Origin: Cynocephalus volans
Lineage: Eukaryota > Chordata > Mammalia > Dermoptera > Cynocephalidae
Direction of reading: 5' to 3'
DNA: 64,000 nt
Assembly: GCF_027409185.1 (NCBI RefSeq)
Contig: NC_084462.1
Location: forward strand, 161,311,490-161,375,489
The notes beneath the pieces were generated by a model. That model made no database searches. It was not told the DNA's origin and worked only from the letters and a program-made list of their open reading frames with translations. Position 1 is the stretch's first letter, and each line of letters opens with the position of its first letter. Shown here piece by piece: positions 31,175 through 44,339 of this stretch. A program made the position numbers and the translations under genes.

Positions 31175-33784
31175 GGTAGCATAAGAGACAGGTAGGGCTG
31201 GGAAGATCAAAAGTGATATATAATAGGTGTCCAGTGTAGTTCAGCCTTTGCACGACTTGGATCTGCTTAAGTTTTGCATTATATCTGGCTCCCATCCTAA
31301 AATGTAGGGCCTCCCATTTTGTAAGAATGAGATGCCCTTACTTTTTTCCTGTGAACAAAAGAGATACAAGAACAACCTGCCCCAAAGCGCCCTTTAAGTT
31401 GCAGTCTTTGCAAAGACAGTGCAAGAGGATTTGTGAAATAAACTGAAGTCTCCTCTGTTGCAGCTGATCCCAAAGCTGTAATTGGTAGTCATCCTCTATC
31501 TTGGACTCCAATTCTACATTTCTCTCACCCTTGGCCAGCACTTTGACTGATTGAGGTGATCACCTGATGGAAGGACCCAGACTTCAACTCTAAGGGTTCT
31601 GACCCTTAGTGGCCCTGCCCTTGTCAGCTATAGTTGTTATATTTTCCCTTCACCACTATCACTGGGTACAGAAGAACCAAGAGATGCTCCAGTGAAATCC
31701 CTAAGTTCTAGATGTATTCCTCACTCCTGCTAATGTATAGGAGCTGCCTTAGCTTCTCACGGTAAAGAGGGTCTAATATTTCTGTAGTAGAAAACTTCTT
31801 TTATTTGCCTATATGTCTACTGACATGAGGAATTCAAGTTACCAGGTGGTCAATATAGTGTCAGGCCCCCTGTATTTTACTTGGCAAAGGTAATCTTTCT
31901 ACCAGGAACTAGGACCTTTAACTGGCAGGCATAGAGATAGGAAGCTCAAATTCTAAAATTAAGTCACTGGAGTGATAGTGAAAAGGGCCAATACTGCCAA
32001 CACACCTAGGTGCTCAGACCCATGTAATTCTAGCTGTCTGGAACACAATAACGTATATTGGCTATTGGTTCAGTGTGGATACTTCCTTAGGGCAGATGCC
32101 CACTCCTGCAGGTCTTTGTCCCCAAGTTGGCACGTTATCTGAGCCTTTAATGGGTATTCTACCATTCTATTGCAGTCTGCTTCTGCATGATGGGGCACAT
32201 GGTAAGATTAGTGGATATAGTGACCATGTGCCCTTTGTTGCACCTTCTCTGCCATGAAATGTGTTCCTTGGTTGAGGCAATGTTGGGCTGGATTTTTACT
32301 GGTAGATCAGGTATTCTATAAGCCCTTGAACAGTAGTGCTGGTGGAGGCATTGAATTCAGAGAAGGCAGACCTAAATCCAATGTAATGACTATTCTTAAA
32401 ATGTTTTACTATTTCCTATAGGGTGGGAAGGACCCAATGTAATCAAGGTGCCATCAAATAGCTGGCTATTCCCTTTGAGGAAATTTGCTTTATTATGGGT
32501 ATAGCATCTGTCTCAACTGTGGCAGGCTGGGCATTAAAAAAGGCAGTATCTTGATTGGCCTTGATGAAAAGGAGCCCATGCTGTTGTGCTTGTGCTTGTC
32601 TTCTATCCCTGTCACCATGGCCACTTCAAACACTGCACAAGCACTGGTTGACATCCATAGAATGAGTGACCCTGTCTGCCTGGTTGTTGAGAGTCACCAA
32701 CAGCCAGAGTAACCAGTTGATACTCTCTGATGAGCATTAAAATGAGACACAAAGATCCATACAATGTGTTCCCAAAGGTCCTTCCATATGCCTCTTCCCC
32801 AAACTTCCTTATTCCCTATTTTTTTATATTATTCCTTCTAGGCCAGTGACCAAAGAGCCAATACTCCTCAGTATTCTATGTATATCCTTACCTCAGTCCC
32901 TTCTCCCTTTATACAAAGTTAGTGATTACTTGTAATGCTCACAGATCTATCCACTGGGAGAACTTCCTTTTGCCACTACTCTTTAGGGCCACTCTTGAGT
33001 GGGGCTGTAATGCAGCACTAGTTCATTTTATGGCTAGCATTAACTTACTGCACCAATCTGTAAAGCAGGCATGAACCTTTGACCTCCATCAAAGTCATAC
33101 AGTGCCCCCCATGAAGCAATCTGGGGAGAGGGTACAACAGAGATGAGTGAAGTGGGAGTCCAGTCTACCTGTTCATGGAATTTACCTTCACCTTCTAAGA
33201 CTTGCTTGATCCAGAATATAAAAACTTCCATCATAAAATCAATTGCTGCTGTGCTTGCCTTATTTTATGACCCAGTGGAACAAACAATACTCAGTTCATA
33301 ATGGGCAGCTGCAGTCACAGAATCAGTTTGTGTCCCCGAAGAGGGCTCAGTCTTTACTAGGGAGGAGTAGCATGCCAGGAGCTATTTTTCAAATAAAGAG
33401 TATTTCTGTTTTTCAGAAGATAGAGCCTTGCTCCAAAACCTTAGGAGCCTGAGCTTTAACTGTCTTATTGGGACTTGCCAGGGAATTCTCAGAATATTCT
33501 TATTCAGAATGGATATCTCTAATACTATCACATCTGGATCATGTGGCCTACATGCAGGACAGCTGACATTTCAGCCTGAAACTGTTAAAGACTCTTGTTC
33601 CAGATTCCACCCGAAACTGGCAGCCTTCTGAGTTACCTGTTAAATGGGCAAATGGGTTGGAGCATATTTCCAAGTGTGATATATACTGTCTCCAAAAGTC
33701 AATAGCCTAGCAAATACTGTACTTCTTTTAAGAGGCAAGAAGGGCAAGATCCAACAATTTGTCCTTTACCTTAGAAGAGATATT

Positions 33785-34078
33785 CTAAAATGCCCAGACT
33801 AAACACATCACCAATGGAAGAGGTCCCTGAATCTTTGTGGGATTTATCTTCCACTTCCTGGCACTCAAGTTTTTTACTAGGATATCTAGGCTTCTTTCTA
33901 ATTCTTGCCCACCAAGTCTAATAAGCATGTCATCAGGTATTAGACCAGTGCAATGATGTGTGTGATGCTGACTATCGACGTTCCTGCAGATTCTTTTAAG
34001 AAATAGAGCTGGCAAGATTTGCACTGACAAGTGTGTATTACTATTCTTCCTATGTAAAGGTTTACTACTTTTAATCAT
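33785..34078 (-). pseudogene. Reverse transcriptase fragment of ERVL pol
   Basis: An open minus-strand piece of a retroviral RT palm domain. The YxDD-type box is changed to a Pro-Asp-Asp form, followed by the conserved WKINPTKIQGP stretch. It is a relic that cannot be catalytic as a 97-residue fragment. Confidence 0.7.
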
Positions 34079-34924
34079 CTCTATTGATAGGGATCAAGAA
34101 GAGAACTCATTCACTAGATCAGTAATCACATATATAGTACTAGAAGCTGTGCTGAAATGTTCCAGTAAAGATCTATCTGGCACAGCAGCTATGATAGAAC
34201 CTACCTGTTGGTTAAGTTTACTGCAGTTCATTGTCATTGACTATAATCCATTTGTTTTGGTTTTTTGTTTTGTTTTTGTTTCTTGCAGGGGGCAGAAAGG
34301 TAAATTAAATTAGGATATGAGGGGTCATCATTCTGCATACTTTAAGTCTTTGAAGTTGGCACTAATATCTGAAATTTATCCTGGGATGTAGTACAATCAG
34401 TCTCAGCTCAAACCTTGTGTCCAATTGTCCTCATGAAGTCTGAGGCTTCTCTTTACCATTTGACAGTGACTTTGGCGAATGGCCACAGGTCTCTTTTGGG
34501 AAAGATCAGGGAAACATTTACCATATATGATTGTGGTGGAATTGTAGATACTACCTTAGGGGGTATCCAGCCGCCCTATCAATCAGTAGATTCTTGGTTT
34601 CTGACATATAATTTTTTTTTTAAATGTGCATCTTAAATTGATGAAATACGGTAACTCTTGATATAGTTCAAACACAATAATAGAGTAAAGAATTTGCCAT
34701 AACACTAATTTTTAGGCTTAAGTTAATACCTTAATGCCAGATAAATGAAGTATAAACTGTAATTGCAAAACATCTAGTTCTTCAGTGTTTAGATTCCTGA
34801 AAATTGTCATAATCTTTATCTATTATAAACTATTAATCCAAGTTACTTTTATTACATTTTAACAGTTTTAGCTGTAACACGAATTAAGTAGATTTTTTGT
34901 ACTACCTTGAAAAAGCCTATCATT

Positions 34925-35182
34925 GTTATGCTTTCTTTTGTTCAATTATGTATTATGTGCTATCTCTGCGCCCAGATCCCTGCATGTGTTTTTACATATA
35001 ATATCTCACTTAGTATTCAAAATGGTTCTGTCAGGTACATGTTTGATTATAAATTAGATGAGGAACCTGAGACCCAGAAATGTCACCTTTTTTGTCTTTA
35101 ATGACACAGCCAGTAAGTGAAAGAGTCAGAATTCAATCTCAGATCTCCTAATTCTAAATCCAATGCTCTCTATACTATTTCA
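34925..35182 (-). repeat. MIR3-like SINE, antisense
   Basis: TTACATATAATATCTCACTT, GATGAGGAACCTGAGACCCA and CAATCTCAGATCTCCTAATT follow the antisense MIR order. Confidence 0.75.
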
Positions 35183-35244
35183 TAACTGTCTTCCTAAATC
35201 TGGTCTATTTTCTCTCTCTCCCTCCTTTTTTCCCTCTCTCCCTC

Positions 35245-35578
35245 TGTCAATTGATGTGAAATTCACACAACATAAAATTAACCATTTTTCAAGTGTACTA
35301 TTCAGTGGCGTTTAGTACATTCAAAATATTGTACAGCCATCATCTCTGTCTAGCTCCAAAATATTTTCATCATCTCAAAAGGAGATCCCATACCCAATTA
35401 AGCAGCCATTTTCCATTCTCCACTCTTTCCAGTTTCTGGCAACCACAAATCTGCTTTCTGTCTCTATGGTTTTACCTATTCCAGACATTTTATATAAATG
35501 GAGTCATATAATATATTACCTTTTGTATCTGGTTTCTTTCGCTTAGCTTAATATTCTCAAGTTTCATCCACACTGTAG
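35245..35578 (-). mobile_element. L1M 3' end, antisense
   Basis: ATAAAATTAACCATTTTTCA, CTCTTTCCAGTTTCTGGCAA and TTTCTTTCGCTTAGCTTAAT are standard antisense L1M 3' landmarks. Confidence 0.82.
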
Positions 35579-37249
35579 GGATAGAAAGAGTATGGGCAAT
35601 CAGAAAAGTGGCCCCATGGGAAAACAGGCCAAGCTAAAGCTTGCAAAACTTTCCAGATACTATCATTTCTAACACACCAGTGTAGAGAGCGCCCCACTTC
35701 ATGTCTAAATACGCCTTAGATATAAAAATATGGACACTGACAATGTCCATACTTACTCTCAGCAGCTTAGAGCTACAAAACTTCTTTCCCATGTCATAAG
35801 GTTTTAAGAGTGCTCGTCCTGTGAAGGAGAGTGTTTCTAACCAGTTGGCTGAGGAAAACCATGCATTTATGTCTTCTGGATCTCATGGGAATCTTAGGAA
35901 ACATTTCTGGAAAGAAATGACTTAATAGCAATGCATGAGCCATTATTCATAACTTTTTTATGCATCAACACTCATGCAAGAGACTTTTCTCTGCTATAGG
36001 GAAGCTGAAGAACAACTCAAACAATATTTCATTTCTATTGATGTTTCTTATAATAGTATTGGCTTCTATACCATATTTTATGTCTCCATTAAAAAAAAAA
36101 ATACTTAACCATTATGCCAAGAAGGAACATTTGCTAAGAACTGAAAAATATTTAAATGACAGGAGTATATTATTCTTCCCCGTACATTTGCCAAATCTTA
36201 CCTCTCAGCTATTTCTCCCCAACCTGCTTTGGACTTGGTAACAGAAGACGTGATCAAATTCTAATCACCCGCCTCTCCCTCTGTGGGAGACTCTATTTGC
36301 TCCACTTACAGGAACAAACTGGTAAGATCTGTAAGATCTGCTATACCCACATCATCGAGTGGTTATGAGGATCTTATGAGTGAGTGTTGGCAGTGTGTAT
36401 GTGAATACCTGGTAAACCAGAATATGCCTCGATCACAGGTTAGCTATTATCACTAACACAGTAGTAGTTCTGAGAGCCCATGAGATCTGGCCTGATTTCA
36501 CCCTTAGCGTGGGTATTATGTCAATTTCTAGAGGGCAAGCTTCCATGCAAGGACCATTCAGCAGCTGTTGGACATCAGGGTTGTGCAGCTTAATTAAGAA
36601 GAGCAAACAATTGTCCACTTTGCAAAAGTGACATTTTAAAGATCTAAAAGAGTTCATATCTTCCAGAGGTATTCATCCTGAGGGAGTTGCCATTAATAGG
36701 GTAAAGTGACTGAAATTCTAATTGAGGGGGTCTCTGTCACAATAAGGCCCATAAATCTGTAAGAAGGATTTATCTGTTCTGTGTCAGAGTTTGGTTGAAA
36801 AGCCTGTTAGTATTTCCAAACTCTCCAGATGCCCATATTTAATGCTTGGCTGGCCTTCTTATGCAGCATAACCAAACTGCCATTTCACAACCATCTCAAT
36901 CCCTGGAATCTAAAACAACAAAGCCAGAAGCCCTGAAATGTGCTCTATGAAGCATGAAAGAACCCATTAAGGCTCTTATTCAGTTCTGTGTGATGGTAGA
37001 AGGTCTAATGTACTTATGAAGGATTCCTTTTACTTGCAAGAACGTTGGCACTTTATGGAGAGTATGTATCTCGTGACCAAAAAAACATGGCGGCTTGAAC
37101 AGGCTATGTTTGTTTTTTTTCTTTTTTCTTTATATTGTATGCAGTATCTTCATTATCAACAGCAGTGAAATAGGGACAGAAAATACCTTGTATAAAGCCA
37201 TTTCAGTTAAATTCATGGTGAAGAGCAGAGGACAGAAATTTCCCACCTA

Positions 37250-37440
37250 ATAGGGAAATGATTGTATGACTGTGTGAAAGGACTATTGATATAGTAACAG
37301 TGGTAAGTAGAAATGGAGATTGTAAGTCAAGAGACCTTCAATATATCATAAACATTTTAGCAAGGCACTTAATCATTTTGTGTCTTATCTTTTGTATCTG
37401 TTAAATGAAAACCATAGGATGGCTCTGTCCTCTTTCAGGA
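37250..37440 (+). repeat. Degraded MIR SINE
   Basis: CAAGGCACTTAATCATTTTG, then TGTATCTGTTAAATGAAAAC; weak but in the right order. Confidence 0.5.
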
Positions 37441-38080
37441 CAGTTGGGAAGACCAAGGAAGTCATTGTTCAAGTGTACAGGAGCTCTTCATTGTTCAGGG
37501 ACAATCTTTCTCATGCAGCAGAGTGAAAATATGGGACGTTATGATTTATTACATATTTTGGGGAACACAGATTTATCATATGGAGATTTTGAGAGAATTA
37601 GACTATAAAGTCAAACAAAGCAACAAAAAAGTAAATATTTAATTTAAGAGCATTGACACCCATCCTTTCCTCTTCTTGTAATGACTATTTTTTTACCTGC
37701 ATCCATGTTTTCTTGGTCATCTCAGCCCGCTTTGACTTTTTTCCTCTTTCTCCTTCTCTCCCAGATCCTTTCCACTGCTATCTAAACACACTCAAGAGTT
37801 TTTCCTCTAAAAAAATTCTTCTTCCATGGTTCTCACATCTGAGTCCATCTGCCAGCCTACTTCCCTGCCTCCGTTCTTCCCTTCACAGCTATGTTCATAA
37901 AGAGTCTTCTTAAGTTGTTCTCTTGATGTTTTTACTTACCATTCACCCTTTAGTTTAGTACAGTCTGGCTTTTGCCCCTATTACGCAATTGTAAAAGCTC
38001 TTTCCAAAGTCACTGACAACCTTTGTTGCAGAATCCAGTAGACATTTTTAGATCTTTTCCTGAGTTGAATCGTTGGTAGC

Positions 38081-38505
38081 TGTATTAGTCTGTTTCTGTT
38101 GCTTATAACACAATACCTGAAACTGGGGAATTTATGAAGAAATGAAACTTACTTTTACAGTTTTCGAGGCTGGGGCATCAAAGGTCCAGGGAGCATATCT
38201 GGTGAGAGCCTTCTTCTGAGTGGCAACTCTCTACAAGGTCCTGTGGTGTCCAGGGTGTCACACGGCAAGAATGGTCTGAGCAAGAGTGTGTTAGTCTTCT
38301 CATAAAGCCATCAGAATCATGCCCATTACTACCCATTAAACCATCTATGGATTAATCCATTCATGGAGGACAGTCCTCACAATCTAATTACCTCTCAAAT
38401 GCCCCATCTTTCAAATACCATAATTGGATTTCCCACCCACTTAACACTGTTACAATGGAGATCTAGTTTCCAATACATGAACTTTTGGGGAGCACAACCA
38501 CAGCA
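38081..38505 (-). mobile_element. MST/MLT1-type LTR, antisense
   Basis: Begins TGTATTAGTCTGTTTCTGTT, ends GCACAACCACAGCA, with a perfect 5-base target duplication GTAGC (38076-38080 and 38506-38510) inside L2. Confidence 0.9.
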
Positions 38506-38569
38506 GTAGCTTTAGTCACTGCTGGTTGCTTCTTTGGCTTCCTCCACATCACACTCCTTGATTGCTTGG

Positions 38570-41500
38570 TGTCTCAGTGTGGGACTTCTGATCAGCACAA
38601 AAGGCAGGGCTGCTGTTGCACAAGGAAGAAAACCTGAGTTGGTTAGGTGTGCCAACTACACTGCTTGCAGCTTAACAGCAGGTGGATTCCTGAATGGAGT
38701 GCTCACCTCCACACTGCCACAGCCCACCCCTTGCACTGTGTAGATCTATTTCTGCACATACATTTGGGAAACAGATCATCCAGGTTCCATGGGCCTGTCT
38801 TCCTGAGGGGAGACTTAGAAGAGGGAGGTTAGGGGAATGGACTCCAGCCTCTGTTGCTGCAGTTGGTGTCAGGACCGCAATTGGTACTTATTGTCTCTCT
38901 CTTCCACTATTCGTTCTAAATTCCCCTCAGCTTCTACCTCTGCTGGTCTTGACTCATCTGTTGATATGATCAAAGCTCTCATTCCTGAGGGATCCGAGCC
39001 CATTGTAATACTCTTCTCAGGATGGGGTTATTGCACTTGTCCATTTACAGTCATAATTGAGCAAGTACCAAGACATGCCCAAGTGGGTCATCTGAGCTTC
39101 ACACATATTTCTCTCTTCCCTCACTGTGCAACTTCCTCCTTTAGTCTGCTGGTCTCTGTATACGAGGAATCCAAAATGTCCGAGTGGCAGACATAGCGTG
39201 TAGTTCCCTACAGAGCCTAGAATTGTAGGGATAGGAAGCACAGAGTCCTCCAGTGGATCATTGGATACAATGGCAAATGGAGGCATTCCTACTTCTGCCC
39301 CTTGGTTCCCGGATCCATACATTCTTTCTAACGGGGACAAAACATTCATATAGAGGCTTGTGATTCAGTGTGTAGCCTGCATGATGGTATCCCCATCATG
39401 GCAGAGTATTGCCTACAAGCTGGCATTTTGGTTGTGCCTTTGGTAGGCTATTCCATTGCTCTGTTAAGCTACATGCTTCTGAATTGTGTGGCGCTTGATA
39501 TGGCCAGAAGATCCCACAGTCATAGGTTTGCTCCCCTATCTCCTTCTCTGTAAAGTAGGTCTCATGGTCAGATGCTGTGTTTTGTCAGATTCTATGCATG
39601 TGGATCAGACACTTTGAAATCCCCCAGATAGCGGTGCTGCCTGAGGCTGTACAGGCAAGAAAGACAAATAATTACCCAGAGTGTCTACTGTTATGACAAT
39701 AAACTGCTGGCCCTTCCAGGAAGAAGGGGCCCAGGGTTGGCAACTTGCCACTAAGTGGCCATGTGATCCCTTCAAGGAAAGTGCCACTTCAATCTCTGTT
39801 GCTAACAAGTTTAGTAGTCAGATTAACCTTTGTAAGTGGGAGTCCATGCTATTGGCCCATGTATAGCCTCCATCTCTGCCACTGTGGCCACTCTGTTAAT
39901 GTGCAAATTGTGCTTATTCTGGAGTGGCCAACAACAAAGGCTGGCTAATGTCAACTGACCAAGTCATTTTGTCTTGATTGTTTGATGCCTTTTCTATGGC
40001 AGCTGCTTTCTGGTAGTCATTAATATGTGATACACAGATCTTCATGTATCATGCCACTCCCATATATTGATTCTCGTGTATCTATTCCAGATCTATTTCA
40101 GACTTTCTTTGCTGAAATTTTCTAGGCTTTTTTCTTCCCAAGCCCATAAGCAGCTAGCTGATCCATTTGCTCAGAGGTTTATATATGTTCTTCCCTTAGG
40201 CCTCTTTTCCTTGAAAACCACCTATCGGGAAGATTTTCCCTTGCCACTGTTTTCCAAGGCCGCTTCTAAGTGCAGCTGCTGTCCATTTTTGCTAGACATA
40301 CTGAGCTAACATGCACATATGAAATTAACCAACCCATTAACCAAGCTCTGGCTTTTTCCTCATCCTTTAGCTGCTTCTATGGGACACCTCATGCAGCCGT
40401 AGGTATGAGCCATGGGAGGGGCACTACTGCAATCTTAGTAGGTGACTTGAGAGTCTGTGTTACCTGTTCGTGTGGTTGACGTGCTTTGTAGTCCTGCTCA
40501 GGCTTGATCCCCGTGTACCACTGTGCATCTGACAAAATGTTGCTGAGTCTACCTGGCATTATGACCCAGTGTACCCTACAAAGCCCAGCTCGTGATGGGC
40601 AGTTTAGGATGTATGGTCACTTGGTTTCCCTGGTCAAATGTTTAGTCTCATCCAGGGCCCAGTAGCCCACCAATAACTGTTTTTCTGCAATACTAACGGT
40701 GCAGTCTTGCTCTAGAACTCCAGAGTACTGCATTTGGATTCTCTATAAAGGCTGGCCATAAACTCCACACCACACTACTTCTCTTTCCACTCTTGACTCC
40801 TTCAACACAATAGGGTCTACCAGATCATACGGCCCGAGTAGAAGTGCTGCTCATACCAGAGCCTGGTGCTGCAGAGTCCTGCTCAGGCCCTACTCCAAGT
40901 TGGCAGATTTTCATGTCAAATGATATATGGGAAGAGAAATCCTGTACAGTGTGCCCTTAAATGAATAAACTGCAGTTTGTTTGTCCATTCTCTACTGAGA
41001 TGTAAATGAAAACATAACTCATATAAGTCCTGAGTTTGGTCTTCAGCTTTTTCTGATTTCCCATTGGACTAGATAAGGGCCTTCCTGTTTAGTGTTCAGC
41101 TCTTTGCTAATTGCTCTCAGCTTTGTCTCAGCATTATCTGTCTGTAATAGCTTCAGTGCGACTTAACCAAATCCAGCTAATTCCTTTATCCTTGTATGCA
41201 CTGCTTTCCTTCCTCTTCCTACCTCCTCCCCAGCCTCCCCCTCCCCCCACACACACTTTTCTTTTTTTTCTCTTAGCATGTAAGGACATGATAAGTTTTT
41301 TCTTTTTATTTTTCATTTATTATTAGCATATTCATTCTTACAAATCGTGATATTTCTTTACTAAAGCATGAATCATTGCACAGGCCACGGCAGTTCCCTG
41401 TACAGAACATTCTTTCAAGCCACCATCAGTGAAAGTTTTAGTAATTGGTCTGCCACCTTGTGCCAGGGACTATCTGCGGGATCCTCATTACCAGCTGTCA

Positions 41501-41920
41501 GGAGGTGACCCATTCCCCAAACTCCATTTTACCTCTGGCTTGGCTTTTTCAGACCACTGACTGTACCAACTGTATGCATTCAGTTATTCTGGGAAGCAGA
41601 TGCTGAGACAGAGTCAGTAGTGCAAGTGGTTCGTAGAAGAGTGACATCTGTGAAGGATAACGGGGCAGGAAGCAGGATTTGGCAGAGAGAGCCCCAGACT
41701 GTGCTGCAGATCTGATGGGAGCTCTGGAGCAAACATAAAGTCCAGGCTCTAGTACCCCTGCCATGCTCAGTCATTGGCTGTGGGCTTCCCGGGAAGAGTA
41801 GGGCCTTGGTTAAAACACTGACAGATCTTGGAAGTGCTGTAGATGGGGGCTGGCAGTTCCTGCCTCCTGACAGCTAAACAGAAAGCTCTTTCTTGGAGGG
41901 AGGTCTGAGTGGCACATCTG
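38570..41920 (-). mobile_element. ERVL-class endogenous retrovirus remnant B
   Basis: Same class and orientation as remnant A and inserted in L2. The left end TGTCTCAGTGTGGGACTTCT resembles the left end of remnant A. The right end (about 41580-41900, with GGGAAGCAGATGCTGAGACA and GGGGCAGGAAGCAGGATTTG) looks LTR-like. The interior at 39770-40480 parallels the integrase/RNase H-side sequence of A. At 3.3 kb it is internally deleted. No intact frame. The right boundary is uncertain by about 50 bases. Confidence 0.5.
41302..41366 (-). mobile_element. Very short 3' end of the L1-derived chimera (possible copy 3)
   Basis: TATTAGCATATTCATTCTTA and CAAATC match the 3' terminus of the element at 49188-49726 after a T-rich start. 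Only about 40 bases align, so this is tentative. Confidence 0.4.
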
Positions 41921-42256
41921 TATTCTCGCCATACCCATTTCTCTTTCTCATCTTCTCTGTCTGCACATCCTTGGCTTTCTGTGCAAGCTTCTCTTTCTCT
42001 ACCTGTCATTTAAATGATGCTATTTCTTAGGTTCTCATGTCATGTCACACATCCCTGGCCATCTTGTGTATGTCCACTCATATGTCTAATGAGATTCTAA
42101 CGAATTCTAATTTCAGATCTCCACACCAGGTCTCTATTCGGAGCACTAAATCTATATCATCCAACTGCCCATTGAGGAATCCTACAGACTCCTAACATTT
42201 AGTATTTCCAAAAGTGATCTCAATTATCTTCTTAGCCAAAACTATCTTTCTGTATA

Positions 42257-42609
42257 CAGTAGTCCCTCCTTATCCACAGGGGACATGTTCCAAGACACCC
42301 AGTGGATGCCTGAAACTGAGGATAGTCCTGAATGTTCTATGTACTATGTATTTCGATCGGATAACTGAGAGGGCTACTAAGTGACTAGCGGGCAGGGAGC
42401 GTGGATACGCTGGACAGAGGGATGATTCATGTCCTGGGAGGGACAGAGAGGTATGGTGGCGATTTCATCACACTATGCAGAATGGTGCATAATTTAAAAC
42501 TTATAAATTGTTTATTTCTGGAATTTTCCATTTACTATTTTCAGGCTGTGGTTGACTATGGGTAAATAAAATCACAGAAAGCAAAACCACAGATGAGGGG
42601 TGACTGCTG
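42257..42609 (-). mobile_element. Tigger/MER44-like DNA transposon (non-autonomous)
   Basis: A 353-base element flanked by TA on both sides. The ends are inverted: CAGTAGTCCCTCCTTATCCA at the left, and GATGAGGGGTGACTGCTG at the right, whose complement starts CAGCAGTCACCCCTCATC. It contains GGAATTTTCCATTTACTATT and GCGTGGATACGCTGGAC, known from this pogo-type family. No transposase. Confidence 0.85.
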
Positions 42610-43069
42610 TACTCATCTCAGCAAATGGATCCATCATTTACCCAGATGCAGAAAACAGACAGCATAGAGTGATACTTGATACTTTCTTCTCACTCATCAC
42701 TAATATTAAATCCATTATCAGTCATTACCAGTCAGAATATCTCTTGAATCTGTCTCCATTTCGTTTGTTTTACTGCCATCTGAGTTCACATCACCACCAT
42801 TTTTTTCCACTTGAACCACTGTGGGGGGAGTTTCTTTTGTCCTTGCTGAGCTAAACAGCGGAGTGATCGGTCTAAACTGTACTCCTAGAGCACTCATTGG
42901 ACTTACCACTCTGTTTTCAGTTTTTTCTTGATACCTGGGGAGTTATCTTCTTTCTAAGGAGTTCGGCTATTCATTTGAAGGAATTGTTATATTTTATTCA
43001 GCATTTATAAGTGGTCATAGTGGGAATGTTTTTGGATTACCTAAACTTCCAGGAAGTGTCTATCTTTCA

Positions 43070-43250
43070 GTTTCTAGATTATTCATTCTACAGGTATTTA
43101 TTGTCTCGGGGGCTGTATAGGATATTGCAGGCAGTGGATAAAGGAAACAGATGCAGATCCTACACTATTACCTTTACAATATAAATTAGATTTAGTTTCT
43201 CCAGGAAGGTTTTCCTAATTTTTCTCAAATCAACATTAAAGAGATATAAT
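43070..43250 (-). repeat. L2 LINE 3' end, antisense
   Basis: TTATTCATTCTACAGGTATT, a TATTGCAGGCAGTGG segment and GATCCTACACTATTACC suggest the antisense L2 3' end. Diverged. Confidence 0.5.
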
Positions 43251-43299
43251 CTAGCACTGTATATTTCCTCATTCTATCACACTATTTTATTTTATTTTA

Positions 43300-43455
43300 T
43301 TTTTTTAATCCATAAAGAAAAGAGGTTTATTTGGCTCATGATTCTGTGGCAGCTGCATCTGGTGTGGGCCTCAGACTGCTTCTACCCATGGTGGAAGGTG
43401 GCAGGCAGCCGGCAGGTGCAAGATCAAATGGCAACAGGAAGCAAGAGAGTATCCC
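43300..43455 (-). mobile_element. THE1/MST-type LTR fragment
   Basis: CATAAAGAAAAGAGGTTTAT, TTGGCTCATGATTCTGTGGC and CATGGTGGAAGGTGGCAGGC follow the antisense MST/THE1 LTR order. Truncated at both ends. Confidence 0.65.
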
Positions 43456-44339
43456 ACTATTTTAATGGCCTATTTACTTGTCTGTATTACCTTCTAGACT
43501 ATGATAAAGAATGTCCTCTCGATTAATGATTCACAATGTCTTGCACAAAGTCCCGCACATTGTAGAAACAAGAATATAATTGTTAAACACAATTGTTTCA
43601 GAGAGTACTTGAAAATCTTCAGTGTCTTTATAAAAATTCAATAATCATCTTATCATTTCCCCATCATCTGAGCACTATCATCTTTCTTTTTTCTCAAGTT
43701 CTTTCTTCTCTGCATGTAAATTTGCCCAAGCCTCCTCTATCCTTAAAAAGAAAGCAAAGAAAAACAATACCCCCATCCCGAGTCCTGTTACTCTTTAAAG
43801 ACAGAGAGTAATGTCTATCTCTTCTTCTACTGTTAATCAATTCACCATTCCTCCATCGGTAAATTTTCTTAAAAACCAGGCAGAGTAATCCTGGTGCTTC
43901 CCAGATGCCATTTCCAAAATAACATTGGTTCCCCATGAAGCGACCTAGTGTAGCACTCTGTCTCCTATCGGATGTCTGCATTTATGATTCCTGGCTAATT
44001 CCATTACCTCCTGGTGACCCCTGAATTCCTTGCTTGCTCATTTCTATGAGGGTACTTGAACTCTGGTTCAACATTCTTATACTAATTATGTTTTAATTCC
44101 ACTTCAAGTCTTATGCAGCATCCTACACTTCAAAAAATTTTTTTAAATAAAACTTTTGTATTGCATTCTATACTTTTCATTGACAGTGAAGTTCACCTGG
44201 TATTCCTCCACCAGGTTGCCCAGCTCTGGAAACTCTCTATTGACCCCTCCTGGTAGTTGGCAGACTGGTATTTTGATTAGCATACATCATCAATGCTGAC
44301 CTTATGGCTTAATGTAGTTATGCCTCAGTTTCTAGTATC

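Larger units (their letters stand above)
30321..34620 (-). mobile_element. ERVL-class endogenous retrovirus remnant A
   Basis: Degraded class III (ERVL-like) proviral sequence read on the minus strand. A 97-codon minus frame at 33785-34078 shows reverse-transcriptase similarity around a degenerate catalytic box (IPDD in place of YxDD) followed by SARKWKINPTKIQGP. Sequence at 32060-33000 matches, from memory, the antisense order of ERVL integrase-region DNA. The 5' part (gag, protease) is not seen. The left end (TGTCTTAGCCTGGGATCTTC) looks like the 3' LTR and is split by an MLT1-type LTR. No frame is intact and no envelope gene is visible. End points are approximate. Confidence 0.6.
37640..42930 (+). 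repeat. One L2 LINE copy split by three insertions
   Basis: Sense L2 ORF2-region sequence is present in order at 37640-38080, 38506-38565, 41923-42255 and 42612-42930. Examples are CAGTCTGGCTTTTGCCCC, then TTTGGCTTCCTCCACATCAC, then GCTTCTCTTTCTCTACCTGT, then CTCATCTCAGCAAATGGATC. The breaks are an MLT1-type LTR, an ERVL remnant and a Tigger-like element. Confidence 0.7.
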
